Positions 20,128-27,869 are shown, counted from the stretch's first letter. The stretch: DNA of 33,049 bases from Streptomyces hydrogenans (GCF_014656075.1 NZ_BNBS01000090.1:1-33049), one strand, 5' to 3'. The notes: generated by a model from the letters alone, not told the origin. Made by a program: numbers and translations.

Positions 20128-21042
20128 ATGGGTGAAACGACCGTGAAGAGTTTGGACGACCGGACGACCCCGTCGTCACCCATCGTGGCCGACGGGCGGT
20201 GGGCGTGGCTGCGTGCCCGCACGCCCCGGCGGCCCCGCATCTGGTTCGAACTGCTGCTGATCGGCGTCAGTTACTGGGTGTACTCGCTGATCCGCAACGC
20301 GGTGCCGGAGCAGAAGGCCGAGGCGCTGCGGAACGCGGACTGGATCTGGCGGACCGAGGAGTCCCTCGGCCTCGCCTTCGAGCACGCGGTCAACCACGCC
20401 GTGAACTCGGTGACCTGGCTCATCGTGTCGATGAACTACTACTACGCGACGCTGCACTTCATCGTCACCATCGGTGTGCTCGTGTGGCTGTACCGATGGC
20501 AACCGGGCCGTTACGCCGCGTTCCGTACCGTCCTCTTCGCCACCACCGCCGTGGCCCTGGTCGGTTACTACCTGTACCCGCTCGCGCCGCCCCGGCTGAT
20601 GGAGAGCAAGGACTTCATCGACACGGTCCTGGTGCACCACACCTGGGGCTCGATGGCCTCGGGCGACCTCAAGCACATGTCGAACCAGTACGCGGCGATG
20701 CCGTCGATGCACATCGGCTGGTCGCTGTGGTGCGGGCTGACCATCTTCTTCCTGGCGAAGGCGCCCTGGGCCCGGATCCTGGGTCTGCTCTACCCGGCGG
20801 CCACCCTCGTCGTGATCGTCGCGACCGCCAACCACTTCTGGATGGACGCCGTCGGCGGCATGATCTGCCTCGCCTTCGGCTTCCTCGTCGCCTACTTCTG
20901 GTACGGCACCTGGCCCCACCGCCTCTCGAAGCGGGTGGAGCCGCTGGTCGCCGTCGAGCCCGAGGCGCCCGCCCCCGTGACGCGGGGGACGGACGCCGGG
21001 CGGGACGCGGACCAGGAGGAGCGCGTCAGCTCCGGAAGGTGA
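20128..21042 (+). CDS. PAP2-family membrane phosphatase (inositol phosphotransferase-like subgroup)
   Basis: This 304-residue integral membrane protein has about six helices. PAP2 motifs are visible as PSMHIGWS (192-199, with H195) and NHFWMDAVGG (235-244, with H236 and D240), the conserved histidines of the phosphatase/transferase superfamily. An YPLAPPRL stretch (150-157) precedes them, as in the PAP2_3 subgroup. It probably acts on a lipid phosphate or polyprenyl phosphate at the outer membrane face; the substrate is not visible. The ATG at 20128 is chosen; an in-frame GTG at 20104 has a G-rich run before it and would add eight residues. The C-terminal 40 residues are charged and probably cytoplasmic. 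The 3' end overlaps the convergent amidohydrolase gene by 17 bp. Confidence 0.88.
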   Translation: MGETTVKSLDDRTTPSSPIVADGRWAWLRARTPRRPRIWFELLLIGVSYWVYSLIRNAVPEQKAEALRNADWIWRTEESLGLAFEHAVNHAVNSVTWLIVSMNYYYATLHFIVTIGVLVWLYRWQPGRYAAFRTVLFATTAVALVGYYLYPLAPPRLMESKDFIDTVLVHHTWGSMASGDLKHMSNQYAAMPSMHIGWSLWCGLTIFFLAKAPWARILGLLYPAATLVVIVATANHFWMDAVGGMICLAFGFLVAYFWYGTWPHRLSKRVEPLVAVEPEAPAPVTRGTDAGRDADQEERVSSGR

Positions 21043-22597
21043 TCCCGCCGCCGCCGACCGTGAGCACCACCGGGGCCTCCGCCGTTTCGTCGGCGGGGGC
21101 CTCCGTCGGATCCAGGGCCAGCGCGGTCAGGTCGGCGCGCAGGCCCGGGGCGATCCGGCCGGTCAGCGCCTCCTCCCCCGCCGCGTGGGCGGCGTGGGTG
21201 GTCATGCCCTCCAGGGCCATCAGGCCGGTGAGGCCGTGCCGGGCCGAGGCGGCGCCGCGCGGGGCGCGGGCGGTGGCGAGGACCTCGCGGGCGTCGTAGT
21301 GGGCGATCGGCCAGTCCGAGCCGAGCGCCAGGTGGGCGCCGGCCTCGCGCAGGTCGCGGCAGCGCCAGGCGCGCGCGGCGCGCTCCTCGCCGAGCCGCAG
21401 GGACCACTGGTCGGTGTGGTCGGCGCGGGTGTACGCGGTGTGCGGGGGCTGCATCGAGGCGGCGACGCCGAGGGCGGCGAAGCGGCCGAGCTGGTCGTCG
21501 GGGACGGTCTCGATGTGCTCGATCCGGTGGCGGGGGCCGCCCGCGCCGAGGGTCTCGACGGTGTCCAGGACGTGGCGGACGGCGGCGTCGCCGATGGCGT
21601 GGGTGGCGGTGCCGACGCCGGCCCGGTGGAGGCGGCGGACGGCGGCGGAGTACGCCTCGGGGTCGGGCCAGAAGGCGTCGGTGCCCTGGCCGTGGCAGTC
21701 GGCGTGCTCCAGCCAGGCGGTGCCGCCCTCGACGGTGCCGTCCATGAAGAACTTCACGCCGCCGATCCGCCAGTTCCGGCCGGCCCGCTCCTGGAGCCGC
21801 ACCAGGGCGTCCAGCTCCTCGTCCGTGGCGCCGGGCATGCACCAGGGCGCGAGGCGGAGGCGGACCGGCAGGTCGCCGTCCTCCTCGATCGCGGCGAGCA
21901 GGCCGGGGACGTCGTGGCCGCCGAGGTCCATGACGTGGGCGGCGGTGAGGCCGGTGGCGGCCATCGCGGAGAGCAGGGCGACGAGCCGGTCGCGGCGCTC
22001 GGCGTAGGGGGTGACGGGCAGGACCGGGGTCATCAGGTCCATGGCGGCGTGCTCGTTGAGGTGCCCGGTGGGGCGCCCGTCGGTGTCGCAGACGATCTCG
22101 GAGCGCTGGGTGAAGGCGCGCGGCCCGTCGATGCCGGCGGCCGTGAGCGCGGCGGCGCTCGCGAGCGCGGAGTGGCCGTCGTAGAGGCGGAGGAAGGCGG
22201 GGGCGCCGGCCAGGGCCTCCTCGATCAGCCCGTGGTGGATCGGGCGGCCGCCGAAGACGTTGTGGTCGAGGCCGAAGCCGAGGACCCAGCCCTCGCGGCG
22301 CTCGGCGGCGCGGAGCGCGGCGCGGAGTCCTTCGAGGTCGGTGACGGCGGAGAGGTCGGTGCCGGAGGACATCTCCAGGCCCCAGACGGGGTGGCTGTGG
22401 GAGTCGGTGAGGCCGGGGACGAGGGTGGCGCCGGCCAGGTCGACGGTCTCGGTGCCGGGGCCGGTCCAGTCGCGGGCGTCGGCCGTGGAGCCGACGGCGG
22501 CGATCAGTCCGCCACGGACGGCGACAGCGGTGTGGCCGGTGAGTCCGGGGTCGCGGACGCGGGCGTTGACGAGGACGAGGTCGGCGGCTGCGGACAC
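21026..22597 (-). CDS. Amidohydrolase family protein (YtcJ-like, amidohydrolase_3)
   Basis: This 523-residue metal-dependent hydrolase has a small beta domain formed by both ends (N-terminal VLVNARVRDP; C-terminal GRIAPGLRADLTALALDP). The barrel metal motif DSHSH has H67 and H69. Further barrel motifs are KFFMDGTVEGGT, THAIGDAAV, HRIEHIE and the metal-binding GSDWP near the end. Family members hydrolyse amide or related C-N bonds; the substrate is unknown. The GTG at 22597 has GGAG about 12 bases upstream and fits the family N-terminus. It overlaps the end of the permease gene by 94 bp in another frame, so the two are co-transcribed; the permease probably supplies the substrate or removes the product. 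Confidence 0.92.
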   Translation of the reverse strand: MSAAADLVLVNARVRDPGLTGHTAVAVRGGLIAAVGSTADARDWTGPGTETVDLAGATLVPGLTDSHSHPVWGLEMSSGTDLSAVTDLEGLRAALRAAERREGWVLGFGLDHNVFGGRPIHHGLIEEALAGAPAFLRLYDGHSALASAAALTAAGIDGPRAFTQRSEIVCDTDGRPTGHLNEHAAMDLMTPVLPVTPYAERRDRLVALLSAMAATGLTAAHVMDLGGHDVPGLLAAIEEDGDLPVRLRLAPWCMPGATDEELDALVRLQERAGRNWRIGGVKFFMDGTVEGGTAWLEHADCHGQGTDAFWPDPEAYSAAVRRLHRAGVGTATHAIGDAAVRHVLDTVETLGAGGPRHRIEHIETVPDDQLGRFAALGVAASMQPPHTAYTRADHTDQWSLRLGEERAARAWRCRDLREAGAHLALGSDWPIAHYDAREVLATARAPRGAASARHGLTGLMALEGMTTHAAHAAGEEALTGRIAPGLRADLTALALDPTEAPADETAEAPVVLTVGGGGITFRS

Positions 22598-24045
22598 GGG
22601 GGCTCTTCTCCTTGCGGGGCGGGTTCGGCGGCGAAGCGGGCGTAGACCTCGGGGCGGGTGCGGCGCAGACGGCGCGCGAGCAGCAGGCCGAGGACGAAGA
22701 CGGCGGGGACGAGGGCGACGAGGGCGGTGTTGACGGTGGTGGAGGCCGCCGTGAACAGCTCGATGTTGGCGGTGACCAGGACGATCGCCGCGGCGAGCAG
22801 GACGAAGGCGGTGATCGGCGCGACCAGGGTGCGCCAGACGCCCTCCTGGTGCGGGATCCGGCGGAAGAAGCAGGGCACGGCGAGCGCGGCGAGCAGCTGG
22901 AGGAACATCAGGCCCAGCATGCCGGGGGTGTTCACCCAGAGCAGCAGCTGCTGGTACGGGTCGGCGCCGGCGAGCGCGAAGGCGAGGACGACGACGGCGC
23001 CGAGCACGGTCTGCGCGGCCCCGGCGAGGTACGGGGAGCGGTGGCGGGGGTGGATCCGGCCGAGGGCCTCCGGCAGGACGCCCTCCTCGGCGAGGGCGAG
23101 GGTGTAGCGGTTGATGGCGTTGTGGAAGGCGAGCAGGGAGGCGAGGACGCTGGTGACGATGAGGACGTGCATCAGGTCGGCGGCCCAGGCTCCGACGTAG
23201 GTGGTGATGGCGGCGAAGAAGAGGCCGCCGGGGTCGTCGGCCGCCGCCCGGACGACCTCGTCCTCGCCGAACGCCTGGATGACGGTCCAGACGACGAAGG
23301 CGTAGAAGAGGCCGAGGAAGGCGACCGCGAGGTAGGTGGCGCGGGGGACGGTGCGGTCCGGGTCGCGGGCCTCGCGGCGGTAGATGACGGTGGACTCGAA
23401 GCCGGTGAAGGCGGCGAAGGCGCAGGCCAGGACGGCTGCGGTGCCGCCGGTGAGGACGTGGGCGGGGGCGAGTCCGGCGACCGAGAGGCCGTCGGCGCCG
23501 CCGTCGAGGAGGACGCCGCCGGCGAGGAGGACGAGGATGCCGGTCTCGGCGACGAGCAGGACGCCGAGGACCTTGGCGCCGAAGTCGATCGAGCGGTAGC
23601 CGCCGTACCAGATGAGCAGCAGGCCGGCGAGGGAGACGGGCAGCCAGGGGACGTCGAGCCCGAAGGCGGCGGCGGTGTCGGAGGTGGCGGAGCCGAGGAG
23701 GCCGTAGACGCCGATCTCCATGCCGTTGTAGCCGAGCATGGCGACGAGGGCGGCGGCGAGGCCGAGGGGGACGCCGAGGCCGCGGGTGATGTACGCGTAG
23801 AAGGCGCCGCCGGAGCGGACGTGGCGGCTCATGGTGGTGAAGCCGACGGCGAAGACGGTGAGGGTGAGGCCGGCCAGGAGGTAGCCGACGGGGGCGCCGA
23901 TGCCGCCGAGCAGGATGGCGACGGGGGCGACGCCGGCCATGACGGTGAGCGGGGCGGCGGCGGAGACGACGAAGAAGGTGATGTCGCTGGTGGTGAGGGT
24001 GCCGGTGCGCAGTCCTGGCGGCCGGTCGGGGGTGGTTCCGGGCAT
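22504..24045 (-). CDS. APC-superfamily amino acid/polyamine permease
   Basis: This 513-residue protein has about 12 membrane helices. The first (DITFFVVSAAAPLTVMAGVAPVAI, split here: from residue 19 on) contains the typical unwound helix-1 of APC transporters. GGAFYAYITRGLG and FAAFTGFESTVIYRREARDP are also characteristic, the latter being the conserved GFE/EEA-like helix 6 to loop region. The last 40 residues are Pro/Ser/Thr-rich and hydrophilic. The ATG at 24045 (MPGTTP) is chosen as the start nearest the first helix; its ribosome-binding site is weak. The gene is divergent from a TetR gene, whose product probably represses it through the palindrome at 24092. The C-terminal 94 bp overlap the amidohydrolase gene. 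Confidence 0.9.
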   Translation of the reverse strand: MPGTTPDRPPGLRTGTLTTSDITFFVVSAAAPLTVMAGVAPVAILLGGIGAPVGYLLAGLTLTVFAVGFTTMSRHVRSGGAFYAYITRGLGVPLGLAAALVAMLGYNGMEIGVYGLLGSATSDTAAAFGLDVPWLPVSLAGLLLIWYGGYRSIDFGAKVLGVLLVAETGILVLLAGGVLLDGGADGLSVAGLAPAHVLTGGTAAVLACAFAAFTGFESTVIYRREARDPDRTVPRATYLAVAFLGLFYAFVVWTVIQAFGEDEVVRAAADDPGGLFFAAITTYVGAWAADLMHVLIVTSVLASLLAFHNAINRYTLALAEEGVLPEALGRIHPRHRSPYLAGAAQTVLGAVVVLAFALAGADPYQQLLLWVNTPGMLGLMFLQLLAALAVPCFFRRIPHQEGVWRTLVAPITAFVLLAAAIVLVTANIELFTAASTTVNTALVALVPAVFVLGLLLARRLRRTRPEVYARFAAEPAPQGEEPPCPQPPTSSSSTPASATPDSPATPLSPSVAD

Positions 24046-24091
24046 GCGGGAGGAAGCCCTTCCGTGGCAGGGGGTTCCGCGGGGAGACGGA

Positions 24092-24110
24092 AACCTAAAG
24101 GCTTTCGGTT
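24092..24110. promoter_or_regulatory. 19-bp palindrome, candidate TetR operator
   Basis: AACCTAAAGGCTTTCGGTT has eight of nine pairs complementary around a central G. It lies about midway between the divergent permease and TetR genes, 46 bp from the permease ATG and 70 bp from the TetR ATG. On the permease strand TAGGTT falls inside it and could be a -10, so binding would block transcription. Confidence 0.6.
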
Positions 24111-24180
24111 GCCGCAATGTAACCTCGGCTTCGACCGCGGGGGAAGACCCGACGGGAACATGGACAGGGAGTGACCTCGC

Positions 24181-24840
24181 ATGGGCCGGCCGCGCAGACC
24201 CCTCCTCGACCGGGAGCGGATCACCACCACGGCGCTCGCGGTCGTCGACGAGCTGGGCGATCTCAGCGTGCCGCAGATCGCGAAGCGGCTCGGGGTGCAG
24301 ACCGCCTCCGTCTACCACCACGTGGACGGGCGGGACGGGATCATCGAGCTGATGCGGGAGCGGGTGGCCTCCGGCATCGACACGGAGGCGCTCGCGCGGG
24401 GCACCTGGGAGGCCGGGATGGCCGGCTGGGCGCGTTCCTACCGGGCCGCCTTCGCCGCCCACCCCCGCGCGATCCCGCTGCTCATGACCTCACCGGTGCG
24501 GGCGCCGATGGTGCTCCTCCAGTACGAGCGGGCCGTCGCCCGGCTCCTGGAGGCGGGGTTCGCGCTGCCGGACGTGATGCCGGTGATCATCGGCCTGGAG
24601 AACCTGGTCCTGGGCTCCGCGCTCGACCTGGCGGCGCCGGAGGCGATGTGGGAGGTGGCCGACGAGACGGTCACCCCGCTCCTCGCGGCGGCCCTCGGCG
24701 CGGCCCCCGAAGGCCGCGCCGACCACGCCTTCGAGCTGGCGCTCGCGGCCTATCTGGCGCATGTGCGGGACATGCTGACGGATGATCAGGAGGCGCGGCA
24801 GACAGCGAAGTTGAAGTCGCCGGTGCCGAGGACGCCGTAG
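24181..24840 (+). CDS. TetR-family transcriptional regulator
   Basis: This 219-residue protein has an N-terminal helix-turn-helix at about residues 13-50 (SVPQIAKRLGVQTASVYHHV, then DGRDGIIELMRERV), typical of TetR proteins. The C-terminal helical domain (about 65-200) would bind an unknown ligand. The ATG at 24181 has AGGGAG about ten bases upstream. It is divergent from the permease-amidohydrolase operon with a palindrome between them, so that operon is its probable target. The last 55 bases overlap the convergent oxidoreductase gene. Confidence 0.92.
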   Translation: MGRPRRPLLDRERITTTALAVVDELGDLSVPQIAKRLGVQTASVYHHVDGRDGIIELMRERVASGIDTEALARGTWEAGMAGWARSYRAAFAAHPRAIPLLMTSPVRAPMVLLQYERAVARLLEAGFALPDVMPVIIGLENLVLGSALDLAAPEAMWEVADETVTPLLAAALGAAPEGRADHAFELALAAYLAHVRDMLTDDQEARQTAKLKSPVPRTP

Positions 24841-25439
24841 AGGCGCAGCCAGATCGGCATGAGCTGTTCGGTGGCGCGGGCGCTGGTCAGGTCGCCGAGG
24901 TCGGTGATCCGGGCGGCGGGCCAGCCGAGGGAGCCGAGCAGTGCGGTGACGACGGCCTTGGCGTCCTCGTCGTCGCCGCCGACGAAGACGACGTGGTCGC
25001 CGGGGACCCGGCCGGGCTCGACCATCACCGTGTTGGTCATGGTGTTCAGCGTCTTCACGACCCGGGCTTCGGGGAACGCGGCCTGGATCCGCTCGGCGAG
25101 GCTGAGGCCGTCGAAGGTGACGACCTTCGGCGGGAGGCCCGCGGAGAAGTCGAGCGGGTTGGAGACGTCGACGAGCACCTTGCCGCGCAGGTTCTCGGCG
25201 CCGGCCGCCTCCAGGGCGGCGAGGGAGACGAGTCCGCCGGTGGCGTTGACGACCAGTTCGGCGCGGGCGGCGACGTCGGCGAAGGTGCCGTGGGCCGCGC
25301 CCGGGTGGCGCTCGGCCCACTTCACGGCCTCCGCGTTGTCCGCCGTGCGGGAGCCGAGCCCGACCTCGTGGCCGAGCCCGGCGAAGGCGGTGGCGAGTCT
25401 CCGGCCGACCTCGCCCGTGCCCAGTACCGCGATCCTCAT
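24786..25439 (-). CDS. NADP/F420-type oxidoreductase (F420_oxidored family)
   Basis: This 217-residue protein begins with a Rossmann nucleotide-binding motif (MRIAVLGTGEVGRRLA, GxGxxG at 8-13). GSRTADNAEA follows, the expected NADP-phosphate-binding stretch. VVNATGG, LVDVSNPLDFSAG and VVKTLNTMTN are typical of the family related to F420H2:NADP oxidoreductase. Whether it really uses F420 cannot be told from sequence; many relatives are simply annotated as NADP-binding. The ATG at 25439 is the natural start of the Rossmann strand. The 3' end overlaps the convergent TetR gene by 55 bp. The 102-bp gap to the upstream NDH-2-like gene contains a small hairpin, so it is probably expressed separately. 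Confidence 0.9.
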   Translation of the reverse strand: MRIAVLGTGEVGRRLATAFAGLGHEVGLGSRTADNAEAVKWAERHPGAAHGTFADVAARAELVVNATGGLVSLAALEAAGAENLRGKVLVDVSNPLDFSAGLPPKVVTFDGLSLAERIQAAFPEARVVKTLNTMTNTVMVEPGRVPGDHVVFVGGDDEDAKAVVTALLGSLGWPAARITDLGDLTSARATEQLMPIWLRLYGVLGTGDFNFAVCRAS

Positions 25440-25520
25440 CCGTCCACGCTCCGTCCGTCTCGCCCGGGACCCGTCGTCCGGTTCCGACCCTACGGCCCCG
25501 CGATCTTGGAGGGGAGCCTT

Positions 25521-25535
25521 CCGGCGGTCCGCCGG
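25521..25535 (-). terminator. Short hairpin after the FAD oxidoreductase gene
   Basis: CCGGCG (25521-25526) and CGCCGG (25530-25535) pair exactly with a GTC loop. It begins six bases after the oxidoreductase stop codon. The stem is only six pairs, so terminator function is uncertain. Confidence 0.4.
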
Positions 25536-25541
25536 GGCCGT

Positions 25542-26738
25542 TCAGGCGACGGCCCCCGCACGGACGGCCTCCCGGGCCTCCTGCGGGACCACGCGCCGCC
25601 GGCGGGTGGGCAGGCCCAGGGTCGGGTGGGCGACGCCCCAGGCCGCCGCCTTGCAGATGAACTCCTTGTAGCGGGCGGCGAAGCGGCCGGTGAGGGCCTT
25701 CTCCTTGGCCCGGTCGTCGGCGGTGACGAACTGGATCAGCGCCTCCCCGCGCCCCAGCGAGACGCACTGCTGGGCGTACCGGATGCCGACGCGGGGCACC
25801 TCGGCGCCGGTGAGCCGGGCGGCCAGGGCGTCGGCGGCCTGCCAGGCCATCGGGACGCCCGAGGCGCAGGACATGCGCAGCGGCTTGTCGCCCGGGCCGA
25901 GGGCCATCGCCGCGTCGCCGACGGCGTAGACGTCGGGGTGCGAGACCGAGCGCATGGTCGCGTCGACCGCGATCCGTCCGTCGGCGGCGAGTTCCAGGCC
26001 GGTGGCCTCGGCGAGGGGGTGGACGGCGAAGCCGGTGGTCCAGACGGTGACGTCGGCGGGGATGTCGTCGCCGGCGGCGGTGGTCACCCGGTCCGCGCCG
26101 ACGGCGGCGACCGCCGCGTGCTCGTGGACGGTGACGCCGAGCCGCCGCGCGACCTTCCACAGGTGGCCGCGGCCCTTCTCCGAGAGCCAGTCGCCGAAGG
26201 CGCCGCGGGCGACCAGGGCCACGTCCAGGTCGGGGCGGGCCTCGGCGATCTCGGTCGCGGCCTCCAGGCCGGTCAGACCGCCGCCGACCACCACCACGGG
26301 CCGGCCGGCCTCCAGGGCGGCCAGCCGCTCGCGGAGCCGGAGGGCGCCGGGGCGGGAGGAGACCTCGTGGGCGTGCTCGGCGACACCGGGGACGCCGCCG
26401 TGGTTCCAGCCGCTGCCCAGGGCGTAGACGAGGCTGTCGTAGGCCAGTTCCTCGCGGCCCGCGACGCCCTCGACGGTGACCGCCTTGCGCTCGACGTCGA
26501 CGGCGGCGACCCGGGCGAGCTTGAGCTCGACGCCGGTGCCGGCGAAGACCTGGTCGAAGGGGCGGGGGGCGAGGTCCTGGCCGGCCGCGACCTGGTGCAG
26601 GCGGACGCGCTCGACGAAGTCGGCCTCGGGGTTGACGAGGGTGAGGGTGACGTCGTCGCGGTGCAGCCGCTTGGCGAGGCGGCCGGCTGCGACGGCTCCG
26701 GTGTAGCCGGCTCCGAGGACGACGATGCGGTGCTGCAT
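25542..26738 (-). CDS. FAD-dependent NAD(P)H oxidoreductase, NDH-2-like
   Basis: This 398-residue flavoprotein has an N-terminal FAD-binding motif (VVLGAGYTGAVAAGRL, residues 6-21), a second dinucleotide motif for NAD(P)H (VVVVGGGLTGLEAA, about 168-181) and VYAVGDAA (about 290), the FAD-closing motif. This layout is shared by type II NADH dehydrogenases and related disulfide-reductase-fold enzymes; no redox-active CxxxxC pair is visible. The C-terminus lacks an obvious membrane helix. The ATG at 26738 has AGGAG at good spacing. An ECF41-type sigma factor gene lies 126 bp upstream on the same strand, a pairing common for that sigma group with oxidoreductase genes. A Crp/Rex-like site lies between. 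Confidence 0.88.
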   Translation of the reverse strand: MQHRIVVLGAGYTGAVAAGRLAKRLHRDDVTLTLVNPEADFVERVRLHQVAAGQDLAPRPFDQVFAGTGVELKLARVAAVDVERKAVTVEGVAGREELAYDSLVYALGSGWNHGGVPGVAEHAHEVSSRPGALRLRERLAALEAGRPVVVVGGGLTGLEAATEIAEARPDLDVALVARGAFGDWLSEKGRGHLWKVARRLGVTVHEHAAVAAVGADRVTTAAGDDIPADVTVWTTGFAVHPLAEATGLELAADGRIAVDATMRSVSHPDVYAVGDAAMALGPGDKPLRMSCASGVPMAWQAADALAARLTGAEVPRVGIRYAQQCVSLGRGEALIQFVTADDRAKEKALTGRFAARYKEFICKAAAWGVAHPTLGLPTRRRRVVPQEAREAVRAGAVA

Positions 26739-26833
26739 GACCGGGCTCCTGTCTGGGCGGGGTCCGCGCCGTTTCTCCGGCGTGGTCTCGCACCTTGAAC
26801 CGGACGGCCCCGCGTTTCCTGACAGGATTCGAA

Positions 26834-26849
26834 AGTGACCTGCGTCACA
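26834..26849. promoter_or_regulatory. Crp/Rex-like palindromic site upstream of the FAD oxidoreductase gene
   Basis: Read on the gene strand it is TGTGACGCAGGTCACT, containing the perfect inverted repeat GTGAC-N4-GTCAC (26835-26848). Both actinobacterial Crp sites and Rex sites use TGTGA-N6-TCACA half-sites. It lies about 97-112 bp upstream of the ATG. Confidence 0.5.
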
Positions 26850-26864
26850 CCGTTGGGGGGGGTG

Positions 26865-27809
26865 TCAGAAGGAGAACAGCGGGGCCTCCTCGTGCCCCTC
26901 GGCGGCCCAGCGCGCGGTGGCGCGGTCCAGCTTGTCCGGGTTGACCTGGCTGCGGACGGCGACGATGCCCTCGGCGGTGACCTCCAGGCAGGTGATCCCG
27001 ATGACCCGGCCGTCCACGAGGGCGACGATCGCGGGCTCGCCGTTGGCGGTGGAGGCGTAGAAGGAGGGCGAGCCGCCGACCAGGGCCCGCTTGGAGTCGC
27101 TCGGCTTGAACAGGCCGCGCAGGAAGGTGGCCACCGCCCGCGCGCCCTCGAAGGCGCTCGCCCGGGCGGGCACCTTGCCGCCGCCGTCGCCGAGGGCGGC
27201 GGCGTCCTGGGTGAGCAGCCGGACGAGGGGTTCGGTACGGCCGCTGGTGGCGGCGGCCAGGAACTCCTCGACGATCCTGCGGGCGGCGTCCTCGTCGATC
27301 TCGGTGCGGGCCCTGCCCTCCGCCAGGTGCTTCTTGGCGCGGTGGAAGAGCTGCTGGGCCGACGCCTCGCCGATGTCGAGGATCTCGGCGACCTCCCGGT
27401 GGGCGTAGCCGAACGCCTCGCGCAGCACGTACACGGCCCGCTCGTTGGGGGTGAGCCGCTCCAGCAGGACGAGGACGGCGTACGACACGGACTCGCGCTG
27501 CTCGGCGGTGTCGGCGGGGCCGAGCATCGGGTCGCCGGCGAGCAGCGGCTCGGGCAGCCACTGGCCGACGTAGGTCTCGCGCCGGGCCCTGGCCGAGGTG
27601 AGCTGGTTGAGGCAGTAGTTGGTGAGGACCTTGGTGAGCCACGCCTCGGGCACCTCGATGCGGCCGGTGTCGGCGGCCTGCCAGCGGAGGTACGTCTCCT
27701 GCACGGCGTCCTCGGCCTCGCCGGACGAGCCCAGCATCCGGTAGGCGATGGCCTCCAACCGGGGCCGCGCCGCCTCGAACCGGTCCACGTCACTCATGAT
27801 CAGGGCCAT
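26865..27809 (-). CDS. ECF sigma factor, ECF41 type with C-terminal SnoaL-like domain
   Basis: This 314-residue protein has sigma region 2 (about 8-75, with AYRMLGS and EDAVQETYLRW) and region 4 (about 105-165, with LTPNERAVYVLREAFGY and a helix-turn-helix to HRAKKHL). A further domain of about 140 residues resembles a SnoaL/NTF2 fold. The motifs WLPEP (84-88), DGGGK (208-212) and NPDKL (290-294) are hallmarks of the ECF41 group, whose C-terminal domain modulates sigma activity in place of a separate anti-sigma factor. ECF41 genes usually neighbour an oxidoreductase or decarboxylase gene they control, here the FAD oxidoreductase. The ATG at 27809 is chosen because a -10-like TACGAT lies six bases upstream; an in-frame ATG at 27797 is an alternative. 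Confidence 0.92.
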   Translation of the reverse strand: MALIMSDVDRFEAARPRLEAIAYRMLGSSGEAEDAVQETYLRWQAADTGRIEVPEAWLTKVLTNYCLNQLTSARARRETYVGQWLPEPLLAGDPMLGPADTAEQRESVSYAVLVLLERLTPNERAVYVLREAFGYAHREVAEILDIGEASAQQLFHRAKKHLAEGRARTEIDEDAARRIVEEFLAAATSGRTEPLVRLLTQDAAALGDGGGKVPARASAFEGARAVATFLRGLFKPSDSKRALVGGSPSFYASTANGEPAIVALVDGRVIGITCLEVTAEGIVAVRSQVNPDKLDRATARWAAEGHEEAPLFSF

Positions 27810-27815
27810 GCCGCG

Positions 27816-27821
27816 ATCGTA
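27816..27821 (-). promoter_or_regulatory. Candidate -10 element of the ECF41 gene, leaderless
   Basis: TACGAT on the minus strand lies six bases before the ATG at 27809, and no ribosome-binding site is present. Any -35 would fall inside the glnE terminator hairpin. Confidence 0.45.
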
Positions 27822-27828
27822 TCCGGCC

Positions 27829-27858
27829 GGGCCCGGCGCGGCGAAGGGCGCCGGGCCC
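27829..27858 (-). terminator. Perfect 11-bp hairpin after glnE
   Basis: GGGCCCGGCGC (27829-27839) and its exact complement (27848-27858) flank an 8-base loop (GGCGAAGG). It begins 11 bases after the glnE stop codon. It separates glnE from the ECF sigma gene on the same strand. Confidence 0.8.
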
Positions 27859-27869
27859 CATCCCAACCG

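Noticed and set aside
26790..26832. ECF41-type promoter (TGTCA and CGTC) before the FAD oxidoreductase gene
   Set aside because: TGTCAGG and CGTC occur in the right order on the gene strand, but only about 11-13 bases separate them, clearly shorter than the usual ECF promoter spacing. No better match was found.
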